Origin: CAZIKF01 sp964539825 | Lineage (GTDB): Bacteria; Muiribacteriota; UBA6191 | Length of the DNA: 64,000 nt | Assembly (NCBI GenBank): GCA_964539825.1 | Contig: CAZIKF010000018.1 | Coordinates: forward strand, 1 to 64,000 | Direction of reading: 5' to 3' | Part shown: piece by piece, positions 43,374 through 52,561 of the stretch | How the letters are laid out: each line of letters opens with the position of its first letter | Position numbering within the stretch: position 1 is the stretch's first letter | Program-made: the position numbers and the translations under genes | Notes under the pieces: model-generated | Databases searched by the model: none | The model's input: only the letters and a program-made list of their open reading frames with translations | Told to the model about the DNA's origin: nothing

Positions 43374-44285
43374 ATGGAAAACTCCAGGGTCCTGGTTAGC
43401 GGTAGTACCGGTTTTTTGGGTACCGCTCTGGTTGCAGTCCTGAAGGAGGCTGGGTTTAGCCCCGCCCGACTGCTAAGATCCCAGCGTAGTTTTCCCGAAG
43501 AGACCTTCCCCTGGAACCCGGCTGAATCAAGGCTGGACCCAGCCCATCTCGAGGACTTCGAGGCGATCATCCATCTTTCTGGAGAGAATGTCGCAGATGG
43601 TGTGTGGACCCGTGATAAGAAGCATAAAATTCTTCAAAGCAGAATTGATTCAACCAGACTTCTGGTAGAGGGACTGAGAAGGGTCAGCAAGAAACCAGCG
43701 GTCCTTCTTTGCGCTTCTGCCATTGGCTGGTATGGGAACCGAGGGACAGAGATTCTTCCAGAGTCCGAACCCTGTGGACGTGGATTTCTGGCAGATGTGG
43801 CAAGAGAATGGGAGAAGGAAGCCTGCAGGGCAAAGGAATACGGGATTCGAGTGATCAAACTGCGGCTTGGACTGGTTCTAGATTCTTATGGAGGAGCACT
43901 CCCGAGAATTCTTACACCCTTTCGCCTGGGCCTCGGAGGACCTCTCTCAGATGGCTCCCAATATGTAAGTTGGATCACGCTGCGCGATACTCTAAACGCG
44001 ATCTTATTTCTGATGACCTCCACCAAAGTCGAGGGTCCCGCAAACCTCTGCGCACCTGGTCCAGTGACCAACGCTGAGTTTAGTACTCAATTGGGGAAAG
44101 CCCTAAATCGACCAGCACTCATTCCTACACCAGCCTTTGCCCTTAAACTAAGCCTGGGAGATATGGCAAAAGAGCTACTGCTATCTTCCATTCGAGCAGA
44201 ACCAAAGGCATTGCTAGATCAAGGTTTTGAGTTCCAGGATCCAAAAATAGAAGGTGCGTTTCAAACTCTGGTGGAAGTGTTGTAG
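43374..44285 (+). CDS. TIGR01777-family NAD-dependent epimerase (YfcH-like)
   Basis: About 303 residues from the ATG at 43374. Rossmann motif VLVSGSTGFLGTALVAVL, then IIHLSGENVADGVW, LLCASAIGWYGNRG (catalytic Tyr region) and a C-terminal DUF1731-like part (LKLSLGDMAKELLLSSIRAEP, then ALLDQGFEF). Extended short-chain dehydrogenase/reductase of unknown substrate. TTG at 43344 has GAGGG before it and is an alternative start. Its stop borders the 37-bp tandem array. Confidence 0.9.
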   Translation: MENSRVLVSGSTGFLGTALVAVLKEAGFSPARLLRSQRSFPEETFPWNPAESRLDPAHLEDFEAIIHLSGENVADGVWTRDKKHKILQSRIDSTRLLVEGLRRVSKKPAVLLCASAIGWYGNRGTEILPESEPCGRGFLADVAREWEKEACRAKEYGIRVIKLRLGLVLDSYGGALPRILTPFRLGLGGPLSDGSQYVSWITLRDTLNAILFLMTSTKVEGPANLCAPGPVTNAEFSTQLGKALNRPALIPTPAFALKLSLGDMAKELLLSSIRAEPKALLDQGFEFQDPKIEGAFQTLVEVL

Positions 44286-44595
44286 AAAAACAAAGTGAGA
44301 TCAAAGAGATCACAGAGTAAAGAAAAGCGAAGTAAGAGCAAAGCGNNNNNNNNNNNNNNNNNNNNNNNNNNNNNNNNNNNNNNNNNNNNNNNNNNNNNNN
44401 NNNNNNNNNNNNNNNNNNNNNNNNNNNNNNNNNNNNNNNNNNNNNAAAACAGAGCAAAGAAAAACGAAGTAAGAGCAAAGCGAAAACAGAGTAAAGAAAA
44501 ACGAAGTAAGAGCAAAGCGAAAACAGAGCAAAGAAAAACGAAGTAAGAGCAAAGCGAAAACAGAGTAAAGAAAAGAAAGAAAAAAGCAGGGAGGG
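44286..44595. repeat. 37-bp tandem repeat array interrupted by an assembly gap
   Basis: Directly repeated 37-base units at 44446-44482, 44483-44519 and 44520-44556, with a partial unit after; the unit ends GAAGTAAGAGCAAAGCG, and a matching partial unit precedes the gap (44312-44345). Neighbouring units alternate AGAGC/AGAGT, suggesting a 74-base higher-order period. 100 N at 44346-44445 marks collapse of the array, whose true length is unknown. There are no spacers, so it is not CRISPR. Because 37 is not a multiple of three and the unit lacks stops, frames stay open artificially. Confidence 0.85.
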
Positions 44596-44746
44596 GAGAG
44601 CCGGTGCGTGGGGGATGATTGAGGGTTCAGGAGTGGTAGCTGGGCGTGGATCGTGAGGAAGGAGGTAGTTACTCTACCTTCAACGAGGGATCAACGATCA
44701 GATGCCGCTCATGAACCCTCAAGCAGCCCCCTAAGCACCGGTTCTC
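44596..44746. repeat. long palindrome with central hairpin
   Basis: Arm 44596-44633 is complementary to 44708-44746 with few mismatches (cores CCGGTGC/GCACCGG and TGAGGGTTCA/TGAACCCTCA). The centre is a clean hairpin AGGTAG-ttact-CTACCT (44663-44679). It lies between convergent genes, directly after a purine-rich repeat, like the spacer at 1478-1793. Could act as a bidirectional terminator, but there is no flanking U-tract. Confidence 0.65.
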
Positions 44747-44752
44747 GCCTCC

Positions 44753-45448
44753 CTAAAAATAATAGCTGTTTATTCGGTCGCAATACTTGACCAACCGCTC
44801 CTTAGTCTTCAAATAATCTCGAAGCGGAGACTCAAAGGGTGGGTATAAAATGTTCGCAAGATGGGCAAAGGCCGTGTAATCAGCACGGGATAACCGTGGT
44901 CCCGTAAAAAAATTTTGCTCCCCCAGGATTCCTTCCAGAGAGTCGATTGTCTTTCGCGAAACGTCGGTTACTTCATCTCTTGTTAATCTGCCTGTCCCTT
45001 GAAAGTGAAGCTGTTTTTTTACTGTTGAGTATAAATACTGGGGAAGGATTTTATTGATCGGAAACGCGAGTCCAGAAAAGAATATCCTGGAAATCAGCTT
45101 AAAATTTTCCCGCTCAAAATACCGAAAATACATCATCAGGAAATAGAGGTGTTCATTGCACATGACCTCTACCGCATGCCCAATCCCCTTTTTTTCCCGA
45201 CATAAGTCCTGTTGCAAATCTAAATCGAAGTGAGACTCAAGGTAATCAAGAATGAGATCGGAATCGGAAACCTTCTTCCCCTCATGGATAATGAAGGGAA
45301 GCTTACCGCGGGGGCCTACGCGCGGATTTAGCTCAGGTACCAGTTCATGGTGGATTCCATTTACTTTCAGGCAAAGCTCAACCTTCAGGCAAAAGGGGCT
45401 ATAGTTTGGTATTTCTTCCCCGGCGGGAAACTGGACAAGTTGGATCAC
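44753..45448 (-). CDS. glutathione S-transferase-like (metaxin/FAX type) protein
   Basis: About 231 residues from the GTG at 45448 (or 45451). Thioredoxin-like N-terminal half (VIQLVQFPAGEEIPNYSPFC, then LKVELCLKVNGI; RGKLPFIIHEGKKVSDSDLI) and an all-helical C-terminal half (SRADYTAFAHLANILY). This GST subgroup includes metaxin-like and 'failed axon connections' proteins. The longer frame runs into yaaA; the GGATGAGG ribosome site overlaps the yaaA stop codon, supporting a GTG start and coupled translation. Confidence 0.8.
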   Translation of the reverse strand: MIQLVQFPAGEEIPNYSPFCLKVELCLKVNGIHHELVPELNPRVGPRGKLPFIIHEGKKVSDSDLILDYLESHFDLDLQQDLCREKKGIGHAVEVMCNEHLYFLMMYFRYFERENFKLISRIFFSGLAFPINKILPQYLYSTVKKQLHFQGTGRLTRDEVTDVSRKTIDSLEGILGEQNFFTGPRLSRADYTAFAHLANILYPPFESPLRDYLKTKERLVKYCDRINSYYF

Positions 45449-45455
45449 CACTACC

Positions 45456-46220
45456 TCATCCGTTGAGATATACCCAGTCTGTAGCGCTGGATAATTCATG
45501 CTCAAAACGATATCCGCCTTCACAGAAATCGCGGAGATCCTCACTTCTATCGATCTGGTTGCGGATGATATGATCCGCCATCATTCCCCTGGCACGCTTG
45601 GCTAAGAATCCGATCACACTGGCCTTTCCCCCGCGCTGCTCCTTAAAATGAATATTGATCACCGGACATCCAAGTTTCTCGACTCTCACTGAGCGAAAGT
45701 ACTCCTGGGAAGCCAGGTTGATCACAACTCTTTCTTCATGATCTTCAAGGTCCTTTGCCAGAGCGTTAGTAATCCTATTACCCCAAAACTTATAGAGATC
45801 TTTACCGCGTGTATTGGAGAGACGGGTTCCCATCTCCAGACGATAGGGGTAAATACGATCCAAGGGTCGCAGCAAACCATATAAGCCCGATAAAATTCGC
45901 AGGTGTTCTTGAGCAAATTGAAAATCAGAGTTTTCAAATTCCTGGGTTTTTATATGTTGGTAGACTTCGCCCTGAAAGCTGAGGATGGCTGGAGCGGAAT
46001 TTTCCTCCGTGAAGGGTAATTCGAAATTCTGGTAACGGAAATGATTCAGAGTACCTATGGCCTCACTCACATCCATGAGTTTACAAAGCCTCTTCACTGA
46101 AAACTTTTGTAACCGGCTGACCAGACGCCTGGTGTCATCAAGTAAATTGGGACAGGAAAAATCCTTACCGGGGAGCGGTTCTTCAAGTAGAGTTTTGGCC
46201 GGAGATAGTACAGCTAACAT
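45456..46220 (-). CDS. yaaA: peroxide stress protein YaaA (DUF328)
   Basis: 254 residues, typical length. Family signatures: LAVLSPAKTL at the N-terminus, ILSGLYGLLRPLDRIYPYRLEMGTRL, VINLASQEYFRSV, INIHFKE and KRARGMMADHIIRNQI. E. coli YaaA limits intracellular free iron and so Fenton damage under H2O2 stress; it also binds DNA. Upstream of, and overlapping in signals with, the GST-like gene, a plausible oxidative-stress pair. Confidence 0.95.
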   Translation of the reverse strand: MLAVLSPAKTLLEEPLPGKDFSCPNLLDDTRRLVSRLQKFSVKRLCKLMDVSEAIGTLNHFRYQNFELPFTEENSAPAILSFQGEVYQHIKTQEFENSDFQFAQEHLRILSGLYGLLRPLDRIYPYRLEMGTRLSNTRGKDLYKFWGNRITNALAKDLEDHEERVVINLASQEYFRSVRVEKLGCPVINIHFKEQRGGKASVIGFLAKRARGMMADHIIRNQIDRSEDLRDFCEGGYRFEHELSSATDWVYLNG

Positions 46221-46247
46221 TTGGCGGCAAGTGTACCAGATTCTTTC

Positions 46248-47270
46248 TCAGGTGATCCATTCTTCTTGTCCGGAACGAATAAGATAAATCTCCCCGGCCT
46301 CTTCCAATTCCCGAACCTTTTGAAGAATTTTCTTCTGCGCTCCCAGGGAATCCGATCGCCTAATGGCACCAAGCGAGTCCAAATCCTGTATGCAGTGTTT
46401 CTTGGAGCGGCTTGAGTAGCCTGAGAGAATCCATTCCCGAGTTCCTTCACTGGCACCTTTCAGGGCGTAGAGCAGGACCTTATGCTCGCATGCCTGTACT
46501 AATTTACGCAGACAAAATTGATCGAGATGAGCCAGGTCATCGAACTGGAGGATTCTGGAACGAACATCGGTAGCCAACTCAGGTTTGGATTGCTCTATTC
46601 CATCAAGTATTCTCCTCTCATCACTGGCATCAACCTCTCGTAGGACTTCTGCCAGCGCCTGCGGACCCCCTGGTTTTAGAAGACCTAAATATTCCTTTTG
46701 TCCCAGTTTACCCATCAAAATAGTTTCTACTTGCGATACAACTTCTGGATTGGCACGATCCAGATGTGCCAGTCTGCGCGAAATTTCAGCCTGGATGTGA
46801 GGCGGGTAATGAGCCAGGATCCTGGCACTGTGTTGTGGGGAAACAAAGGCGAGAACCAGGGAACTGACCTGCGGGCTTTCCCCTTGCAGCAGGGAAAATA
46901 TTCGCTGGGCATCAATCCTCTCCAGAGCCGCAAAGGGGCGCAGGGAACGAGAGTTAAACAGATCCTCTTCAAGTTGATTGGCACGCTCCTGGCCAAACGC
47001 CGAATGGAGCATATTTCTTAAGACGGTGACTCCACCAATGAGTTCCTTCTCAGCAGGTGACTTCAGTTTCTCATAGAATTCAGTAATAACCTGTCTTCGC
47101 TGCTCAGCGGGTACAGCCCTGAGCTTGGCGATTTCCATCGCGATCCGTTCCATCTCCCCCTCAGAGAGATGACGGGCAATCTTTCCGGAAAGTTCGGATC
47201 CAAGAACCAGGAAAAGAACCGCTACTTTTTGAATTGGATCAAGAGATTTTGAAGATTGCCTGGTTGCCAT
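46248..47270 (-). CDS. FliG-like flagellar motor switch protein
   Basis: 340 residues. All three FliG parts are recognisable: N-terminal (VAVLFLVLGSELSGKIARHL), middle with an EHPQ-type segment (FVSPQHSARILAHYPP) and C-terminal (FDDLAHLDQFCLRKLVQACE, ALKGASEGTREWILSGYSSR, QKKILQKVRELEEAGEI). FliG forms the C-ring and contacts the stator. Some conserved positions differ: EHPQ is SPQH, and the charged face before ALKGA has HK where an acidic pair is common. No other flagellar gene is nearby, so this may be a divergent paralogue. 27 bases upstream of yaaA. Confidence 0.85.
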   Translation of the reverse strand: MATRQSSKSLDPIQKVAVLFLVLGSELSGKIARHLSEGEMERIAMEIAKLRAVPAEQRRQVITEFYEKLKSPAEKELIGGVTVLRNMLHSAFGQERANQLEEDLFNSRSLRPFAALERIDAQRIFSLLQGESPQVSSLVLAFVSPQHSARILAHYPPHIQAEISRRLAHLDRANPEVVSQVETILMGKLGQKEYLGLLKPGGPQALAEVLREVDASDERRILDGIEQSKPELATDVRSRILQFDDLAHLDQFCLRKLVQACEHKVLLYALKGASEGTREWILSGYSSRSKKHCIQDLDSLGAIRRSDSLGAQKKILQKVRELEEAGEIYLIRSGQEEWIT

Positions 47271-47358
47271 CTCAACATTATTCTACCAGTGTAATGATAG
47301 AGGTGCTCATTCGACATATAATTGAATGATTATTTTAACCGGGTCCTCAGGGGTTTCC

Positions 47359-48186
47359 ATGCCGCATTTATTCAAGAACTTGTTTATACACCTTTTGTTA
47401 ACTATGAGCATCAGCGCTTCACAATCCTATCCGGTGGAGAAGGGATTTGACCATTCCCAATTTGATTCCCTGCTGGCTCAGTTCGTGACTGATGGCCTCG
47501 TGCGCTATAAAGATCTCAGAGAACGAGGAAAGAGAACCCTGGAGAGCTACCTCACTCGTCTGGCCATGGCCAATAACATTACCTCAATGCCAGGGAACGA
47601 TCAGTTGGCTCTGTATATTAATGCCTACAACGCTTATAACCTCAAGGCAGTAGTAGATCACTACCCTATCAATGGCTGGAATCCTCTATATCCAAAAAAT
47701 AGCATCCGCCAGATCAAGGGGGTGTGGAAGAAATGGGAAATCCAGGTCGGGCAAAAGACAATGACCCTGGATGATCTTGAGCACAAGATCATTCGAAAGT
47801 TTAAGGATCCAAGAGTTCATTTTGGTGTGAACTGTGCCTCTATTGGATGTCCCACTCTGGCCAACTACGCCTACACCGGCCCGAAACTCAATGAACAGCT
47901 TGACGAACGGGTTGTAGAGTTTCTGACCCAGCCCTCCAGATTCCAATTTAGCGCCGACAGCCAGGCTATCTGGCTCAATAAGATCCTGGAATGGTTTCCA
48001 AAGGACTTCAATTCCTTTGCTACTGATCAGACCAAGAAGTATAGAAACTATGCCGGAGTGATTGGGTTTTTGATGAACTATCTTCCCTCAGATCTTGCAA
48101 GACGTCTCCAATCAGAATCGGTACCAATCAAGTTCCTAAAGTATGACTGGTCTCTCAATGAGGCAAAAAGTCGGGCCACTAAATAG
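47359..48186 (+). CDS. DUF547 exported protein
   Basis: About 275 residues from the ATG at 47359 (AGGGG upstream). Signal peptide (LFKNLFIHLLLTMSISASQS). The DUF547 core is clear: LALYINAYNAYNLKAVVDHY, RVHFGVNCASIGCPTL, WLNKILEWFPKDF. The conserved Cys and His residues of this domain recall transglutaminase/NlpC-like folds, but the biochemical role is unknown. Stand-alone, with no clear operon partner. Confidence 0.88.
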   Translation: MPHLFKNLFIHLLLTMSISASQSYPVEKGFDHSQFDSLLAQFVTDGLVRYKDLRERGKRTLESYLTRLAMANNITSMPGNDQLALYINAYNAYNLKAVVDHYPINGWNPLYPKNSIRQIKGVWKKWEIQVGQKTMTLDDLEHKIIRKFKDPRVHFGVNCASIGCPTLANYAYTGPKLNEQLDERVVEFLTQPSRFQFSADSQAIWLNKILEWFPKDFNSFATDQTKKYRNYAGVIGFLMNYLPSDLARRLQSESVPIKFLKYDWSLNEAKSRATK

Positions 48187-48264
48187 CTGCATAGGTACGT
48201 AATTTCTGTGCCCCAGATTCGACTCCTGGTGACCGGGTCGGGGATGAAGTTCTATCCTGGGTAA

Positions 48265-48984
48265 ATGGAAAAAGCCTCTCCAAAATCAAAGGATACGGAA
48301 AATCCGTTCCTTAGTCTTTGCCTGAACATCTTGATCCCATCATTGGTTTTGATGAAGGCAAGTACTCCTGAGCGACTGGGACCCGTGTGGGGACTGGTCA
48401 TTGCCCTGCTGTTCCCAATCCTATATGGAATTGTGGATTTAATCCGCAAGAAGAAGGTCCATTGGATGTCCATCCTCGGACTGGTGAGTATTCTTCTTAC
48501 AGGTGGAATTGGACTGCTTGAGCTGAGCCCGCGCTGGATCGCTCTGAAGGAAGCGGCAATTCCGCTCATCATTGGAGCGGTTCTCCTGTTCTCTGTCTTT
48601 ACCCGCAATCCCCTGATCAAAAAGATGTTTTATCGAAGTGAAATTCTAAATCTTGAAAAAATTGAAGAGGCACTAGATACGAATGGGACCGGGGGAGCAC
48701 TAAACTCTTTGTTTGTGCGAACAACTGGGTTGCTCAGCACAGCCTTTTTACTCTCAGCAGTATTAAACTTCGCCCTGGCCAAATGGATAGTCAAGAGTCC
48801 CGCTGGAACGGTCGCATTCAATGAAGAGCTAGGTAGAATGACAGCTTTATCCTTTCCCGCGATCGCACTCCCCTGCTTTGTCGTTGTTGTTTTATGCTTC
48901 GTGTACTTTGCAAAGGGATTGGGAAAACTCACAGGACTAAAGTTTCAAGAACTACTCCCACCTGAAGCATCCGCTGAGTCATAG
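48265..48984 (+). CDS. VC0807-like integral membrane protein
   Basis: 239 residues with about six hydrophobic segments (for example SLCLNILIPSLVLM, GLVIALLFPILYGIVDLI, ILGLVSILLTGGIGLLE and SFPAIALPCFVVVVLCFVYF). Layout and charged loops (LIRKKKVHW, NPLIKKMFYR) resemble the VC0807 family. No known activity. Confidence 0.65.
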   Translation: MEKASPKSKDTENPFLSLCLNILIPSLVLMKASTPERLGPVWGLVIALLFPILYGIVDLIRKKKVHWMSILGLVSILLTGGIGLLELSPRWIALKEAAIPLIIGAVLLFSVFTRNPLIKKMFYRSEILNLEKIEEALDTNGTGGALNSLFVRTTGLLSTAFLLSAVLNFALAKWIVKSPAGTVAFNEELGRMTALSFPAIALPCFVVVVLCFVYFAKGLGKLTGLKFQELLPPEASAES

Positions 48985-49077
48985 GAAGCATTTCGATGAT
49001 CTTCGTAGCGATGATGGATTCTCAGATTGACATCAAGAGAATCCCCATTAGAATTGCACCCTACCTAAAAAGGACCA

Positions 49078-50133
49078 ATGGTGATCTACATGAGTCATTT
49101 CACAACCCTTGCCATCTTATTTCTTGCGGTGATCCCTGGATTTTCCCAGGATAAAGATGGTCTGCACCTATACAAGAGCCATTTTGAAAATGTCGAGTTG
49201 CTGCATAATCCACAATATCTGAAACGAGCCACGGGAAAAGCCTCGCTCCTTCCCACAGAATCTGAGAGAACTGCCTGGCCTTTTGATCTGCTGTCCATTG
49301 GCCATTCCATAGCATCCTACCAGTCCTATGGCTGGAACAGCGCTTACTTTCACCACGGCCTGGATATTCGCGGAGACGCGGGAACCCCGGTTCTGGCGAC
49401 AAGAGGTGGAAAAGTGGTGAATGTGGGTAATTACGGTGGTGGAAATCGTCTTTATTGGGAGGTAGCCATTTTAGATGAGCAGGGTTTTGTGTGGCAATAT
49501 CACCACATTGACCATGAAAGTATACCCGAGCAGGTGAAGACAGCCTTCACTAATGAAGGGTCTATAGCTGCTGGTACCAAAATCGGCGAGATTGTAGATT
49601 GGCCCGTGAGCACGTTCGGTGAGCGCTATCATCATGTACATCTCAATGTACTAGGCGAAGGCTCGGTTTATCTGAATCCTTTTCAATTTCTCGAATTCCT
49701 ACCTGATGAAGGTGTTCCTGAGATTCAAACCATTGGTCTCATCAACCATAAGAGAAAGATTGTATCGGGTAACCGCATCTCGGGTAATTATGCCCTCTAC
49801 ATTCAAACCAGGGATCTCATTCTCCATTCTCAATTTCATGTACCTCCCTACTCAATCTCTTATAAAGTTGATAAAGGCGAATGGGTGGATCACTGGACTT
49901 TTAATCAATTACCCGGGGGCAGCGATCGGGAGGCCTATATCAATGATTTCTATCTTCCGAACAAAACTTGTGGTGACTATCGATGCCGAAGAATTTATGT
50001 AGATCTTGGATTTCAGAAAGAAGGAAGGAAGAACTTTACCTCTGAGGTAGGTTCACATGTTGTCCAGGTCAGGGTTTCAGATTATCGCGGGAATGACGCC
50101 ATCTCAACCTATGGATGGGAAGTGGTTGAATAG
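49078..50133 (+). CDS. M23-family peptidase, exported
   Basis: 351 residues with a signal peptide (LAILFLAVIPGFS). LytM-type zinc site: HHGLDIRGDAGTPVLATRGG (His and Asp ligands) and ERYHHVHLNV (HxH); QYHHID lies between them. A C-terminal extension of about 130 residues (residues 225-351) is beta-rich, with Cys residues in KTCGDYRCRR. It probably cleaves peptidoglycan cross-links or is a degenerate LytM regulator, though the ligands look complete. The last 30 bases overlap the convergent glycosyltransferase gene. Confidence 0.85.
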   Translation: MVIYMSHFTTLAILFLAVIPGFSQDKDGLHLYKSHFENVELLHNPQYLKRATGKASLLPTESERTAWPFDLLSIGHSIASYQSYGWNSAYFHHGLDIRGDAGTPVLATRGGKVVNVGNYGGGNRLYWEVAILDEQGFVWQYHHIDHESIPEQVKTAFTNEGSIAAGTKIGEIVDWPVSTFGERYHHVHLNVLGEGSVYLNPFQFLEFLPDEGVPEIQTIGLINHKRKIVSGNRISGNYALYIQTRDLILHSQFHVPPYSISYKVDKGEWVDHWTFNQLPGGSDREAYINDFYLPNKTCGDYRCRRIYVDLGFQKEGRKNFTSEVGSHVVQVRVSDYRGNDAISTYGWEVVE

Positions 50134-51378
50134 GAATTCCTCCAGGGCTGTTCGGATCACTTTTTCTGCGTCTCTCTCCTGAAGCAATCGAGCATAATTA
50201 GCACAATTTTGCTCGATTATTTCGTCCTCGAGTACAGTTTTCAAAGCGGATCGAAGCTTTCTTTGAAGCATGAAACGCAGCTCAATCCTGCAACCAACGC
50301 CCAGTAGGTTGAGCCTATGAGCGTTGTCAAACTGATCAACCCCCCAGGGAACTATAACCTGAGGTTTACCGGCATGCAGTGCTCTGGCACTTGTTCCGAT
50401 TCCTCCGTGATGAACAATCGCACGAACTGCCGGAAGTAAGGTTTCCATAGGAACAAATGGAAAATGTATCAGTCCTTCTGGAAGACTTTCCAAACTCTTG
50501 TGAATATGGGGACTTAGAAAAATCCCTCGAATTCCCATGCTTAAGCATACCTCCACGGCTGCATTAAAAAAGGAGTCAGCTCGTGCGTTGGGTGTCCCCT
50601 GGGTGAATAGTATCGGCGCGTCTCCCGCCTCAAGGAACTCCTCCAATCCAGAGGGTAAAGTCATCGACGTACTCTCTTTATATAGTGGAAATGTTGCAAG
50701 TTTCAGGTTTTGAGGCCAGTCTGGTTGGGGGGGTGCAAACCACTGGGGAAACAAACCTAGTACCAGGTCACAATCAAGAACCCATGGATAGATCCTTGAG
50801 ATTTTGGGGAGATTCAAGCGGGTACGAAGCTCATTTAGAGGCCCTGCGAGCGGAAGGTCCATCAAGCGGTAAGCCATCGAAATTCCAGCATCTAAAATCC
50901 ACTCAGGAAGAAACGAAAAGTCCACACCTGGGATAATTCTGGTAGGTGACTTCGCGGAGGGAAGTCCATAAGGGCTAAGCTGACATACAAGAACTTTGAG
51001 GTCGTGTGTTTCTGCCACTAATTTAGCACCTATGGCAAGAGGATGTATGACAAGAAGATCTTTCCCATTTGGATTTGAATCAACAATAGCATTGTAGGTT
51101 CTCTCCATAGGCTTTATCACGAGGTATTCAGCCAGAATTCCGGCTAGCTCAATTGCCTTGTCCGGGCGAGCTTTCTCCACTAACTCCTCGTATTCAGATA
51201 CAGGCCCAATGGATCGAAACTCCAGCGAGCAGGACTCAACATCACGTTGGAAAGTATCATTGGCAAAGAAAAGAACTTTGAATCCCATATCCTTGAGGAT
51301 TTGCCCCAAGGACAGGAAAGGGTGAAGATCTCCGTAGCTGCCAAGAGTTACAATAAAAGCCCGCTTACCCAAACTCAT
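50104..51378 (-). CDS. UGT/MGT-type glycosyltransferase (GT1)
   Basis: About 424 residues from the ATG at 51378; TTG at 51429 is the alternative. N-terminal Rossmann half begins AFIVTLGSYGDLHPFLSLG, as in GT1 enzymes acting on sterols, macrolides and lipids. The C-terminal donor site includes ILFTQGTPNARADSFFNAAV, HFPFVPMETLLPAVRAIVHH and GGIGTSARALHAGKPQVIVP, matching the UDP-sugar HGG(x)GT signature. Acceptor unknown; a membrane lipid is plausible given the neighbouring exporter. Confidence 0.9.
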   Translation of the reverse strand: MSLGKRAFIVTLGSYGDLHPFLSLGQILKDMGFKVLFFANDTFQRDVESCSLEFRSIGPVSEYEELVEKARPDKAIELAGILAEYLVIKPMERTYNAIVDSNPNGKDLLVIHPLAIGAKLVAETHDLKVLVCQLSPYGLPSAKSPTRIIPGVDFSFLPEWILDAGISMAYRLMDLPLAGPLNELRTRLNLPKISRIYPWVLDCDLVLGLFPQWFAPPQPDWPQNLKLATFPLYKESTSMTLPSGLEEFLEAGDAPILFTQGTPNARADSFFNAAVEVCLSMGIRGIFLSPHIHKSLESLPEGLIHFPFVPMETLLPAVRAIVHHGGIGTSARALHAGKPQVIVPWGVDQFDNAHRLNLLGVGCRIELRFMLQRKLRSALKTVLEDEIIEQNCANYARLLQERDAEKVIRTALEEFLFNHFPSIG

Positions 51379-51522
51379 CTCCCTAAAGCTGCACACTTTG
51401 TTAAAACCAAACTCCCATAGCTTATCCAATCCATAACAAATCCTTTACTCTATGAAAAAAACAGCTTTAAGGTTTCCAACTCTTGTGTTGACCCAGTGAA
51501 ATACAAAGACTTTTTGCTACTG

Positions 51523-51528
51523 TATAAT
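51523..51528 (+). promoter_or_regulatory. -10 element upstream of the ABC exporter operon
   Basis: A perfect TATAAT 35 bases before the ATG of the ABC ATPase. The nearest TTGACC (51488-51493) is 29 bases away, too far for a standard pair. Confidence 0.35.
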
Positions 51529-51562
51529 ACCCTCTCATTTCAGGTATCCATCGCACAAGACC

Positions 51563-52561
51563 ATGATTCAAGCATCCGGGTTAACCAAAGATTTTCGAAT
51601 TTACCGCAAAGAGCCCGGCATCATGGGTTCAATCCGGTCCCTGTTTTCCAGGCAATATGAGATCAACCAGGCGGTACGGGACTTTTCTGTTCAGATTGAG
51701 CCCGGCGAAATTATTGGACTTCTTGGTCCCAATGGAGCAGGTAAAACCACCCTGATGAAGATGTTCACCGGAATCATTGTACCTTCCTCAGGCAGTCTGG
51801 AGGTTCTGGGATTTGATCCCTGGAGCAGATCAAAGAATTTTCGAAGAAAAATCGCCCTTGTCATGGGACAAAAAAGCCAACTCTGGTGGGATATACCGGC
51901 CATGGACTCCCTCCGTCTTCTCAAGGCTTATTATGAGGTAGAAGAGAAAGATTTCAAACAGCGGGTGGAGGAATTGTCTTCCTTCCTTGAGGTGAAGAAC
52001 CTTCTCCATGTTCAAATTCGTAAACTCTCGCTGGGGGAGAGGATGAAACTCGAATTGATGGCCTGTCTATTACATCGCCCCGAGGTCATTTTCCTGGATG
52101 AACCTACCATCGGTTTGGATCTCATCGCCCAGAAGGGAATCCGACAGTTCATGAAGGAATACCACCAGCAGCATCGTCCCACAATCATCCTGACTTCCCA
52201 TTATATGGCGGATGTGGCCGCTCTTTGCTCCCATATCGTACTGATCCTTCAGGGACAGAAGCGTTATGACGGAACCATTGTGGATTTTGAGAGGATCCTG
52301 GGACGAGAAAAAATAGTCACCTTCCAATTTTCCGAACCAGTTGTTTCTGATGATTCCTGTTTCCGTAATTTTGAATCTATTTGGAATGGGGGAGGCACTG
52401 AGGTAGAAATCAAGATCCCCGAGGAAAAGCTCCGCGAGGTCAGTAAGGAGATTCTTCAGCGCTACCCCGTTGTGGATTTTCATACAGAAAAAATTCCTAT
52501 TGAGAGAGTCATGGAAACCCTTTGGGCCAATCCTGAGCTGATTCCTCCTACCACGCGATGA
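51563..52561 (+). CDS. ABC transporter ATP-binding protein
   Basis: 332 residues. Walker A GLLGPNGAGKTTLMK, signature LSLGERMKLELM (S-L-G-E in place of SGGQ, usual for this subgroup), Walker B VIFLDEPTIGLD, then the H-loop TSHYM. The C-terminal 100 residues form the extra domain found in ABC-2/DUF990-type exporters. It powers the two membrane proteins encoded next. The stop overlaps the next start (ATGA). Confidence 0.95.
   Translation: MIQASGLTKDFRIYRKEPGIMGSIRSLFSRQYEINQAVRDFSVQIEPGEIIGLLGPNGAGKTTLMKMFTGIIVPSSGSLEVLGFDPWSRSKNFRRKIALVMGQKSQLWWDIPAMDSLRLLKAYYEVEEKDFKQRVEELSSFLEVKNLLHVQIRKLSLGERMKLELMACLLHRPEVIFLDEPTIGLDLIAQKGIRQFMKEYHQQHRPTIILTSHYMADVAALCSHIVLILQGQKRYDGTIVDFERILGREKIVTFQFSEPVVSDDSCFRNFESIWNGGGTEVEIKIPEEKLREVSKEILQRYPVVDFHTEKIPIERVMETLWANPELIPPTTR

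Noticed and set aside
44143..44552. Open frames across the N gap on both strands
   Set aside because: They arise because the 37-base unit has no stops in any frame and N is read through; composition is repetitive and part of the sequence is unknown.
44286..44595. 37-base repeats of CRISPR-like unit length
   Set aside because: Units are directly adjacent with no spacers and there are no cas genes; it is a simple tandem array.
48187..48264. tRNA T-arm-like GATTCGACTCC
   Set aside because: No acceptor, D or anticodon arms can be formed around it.
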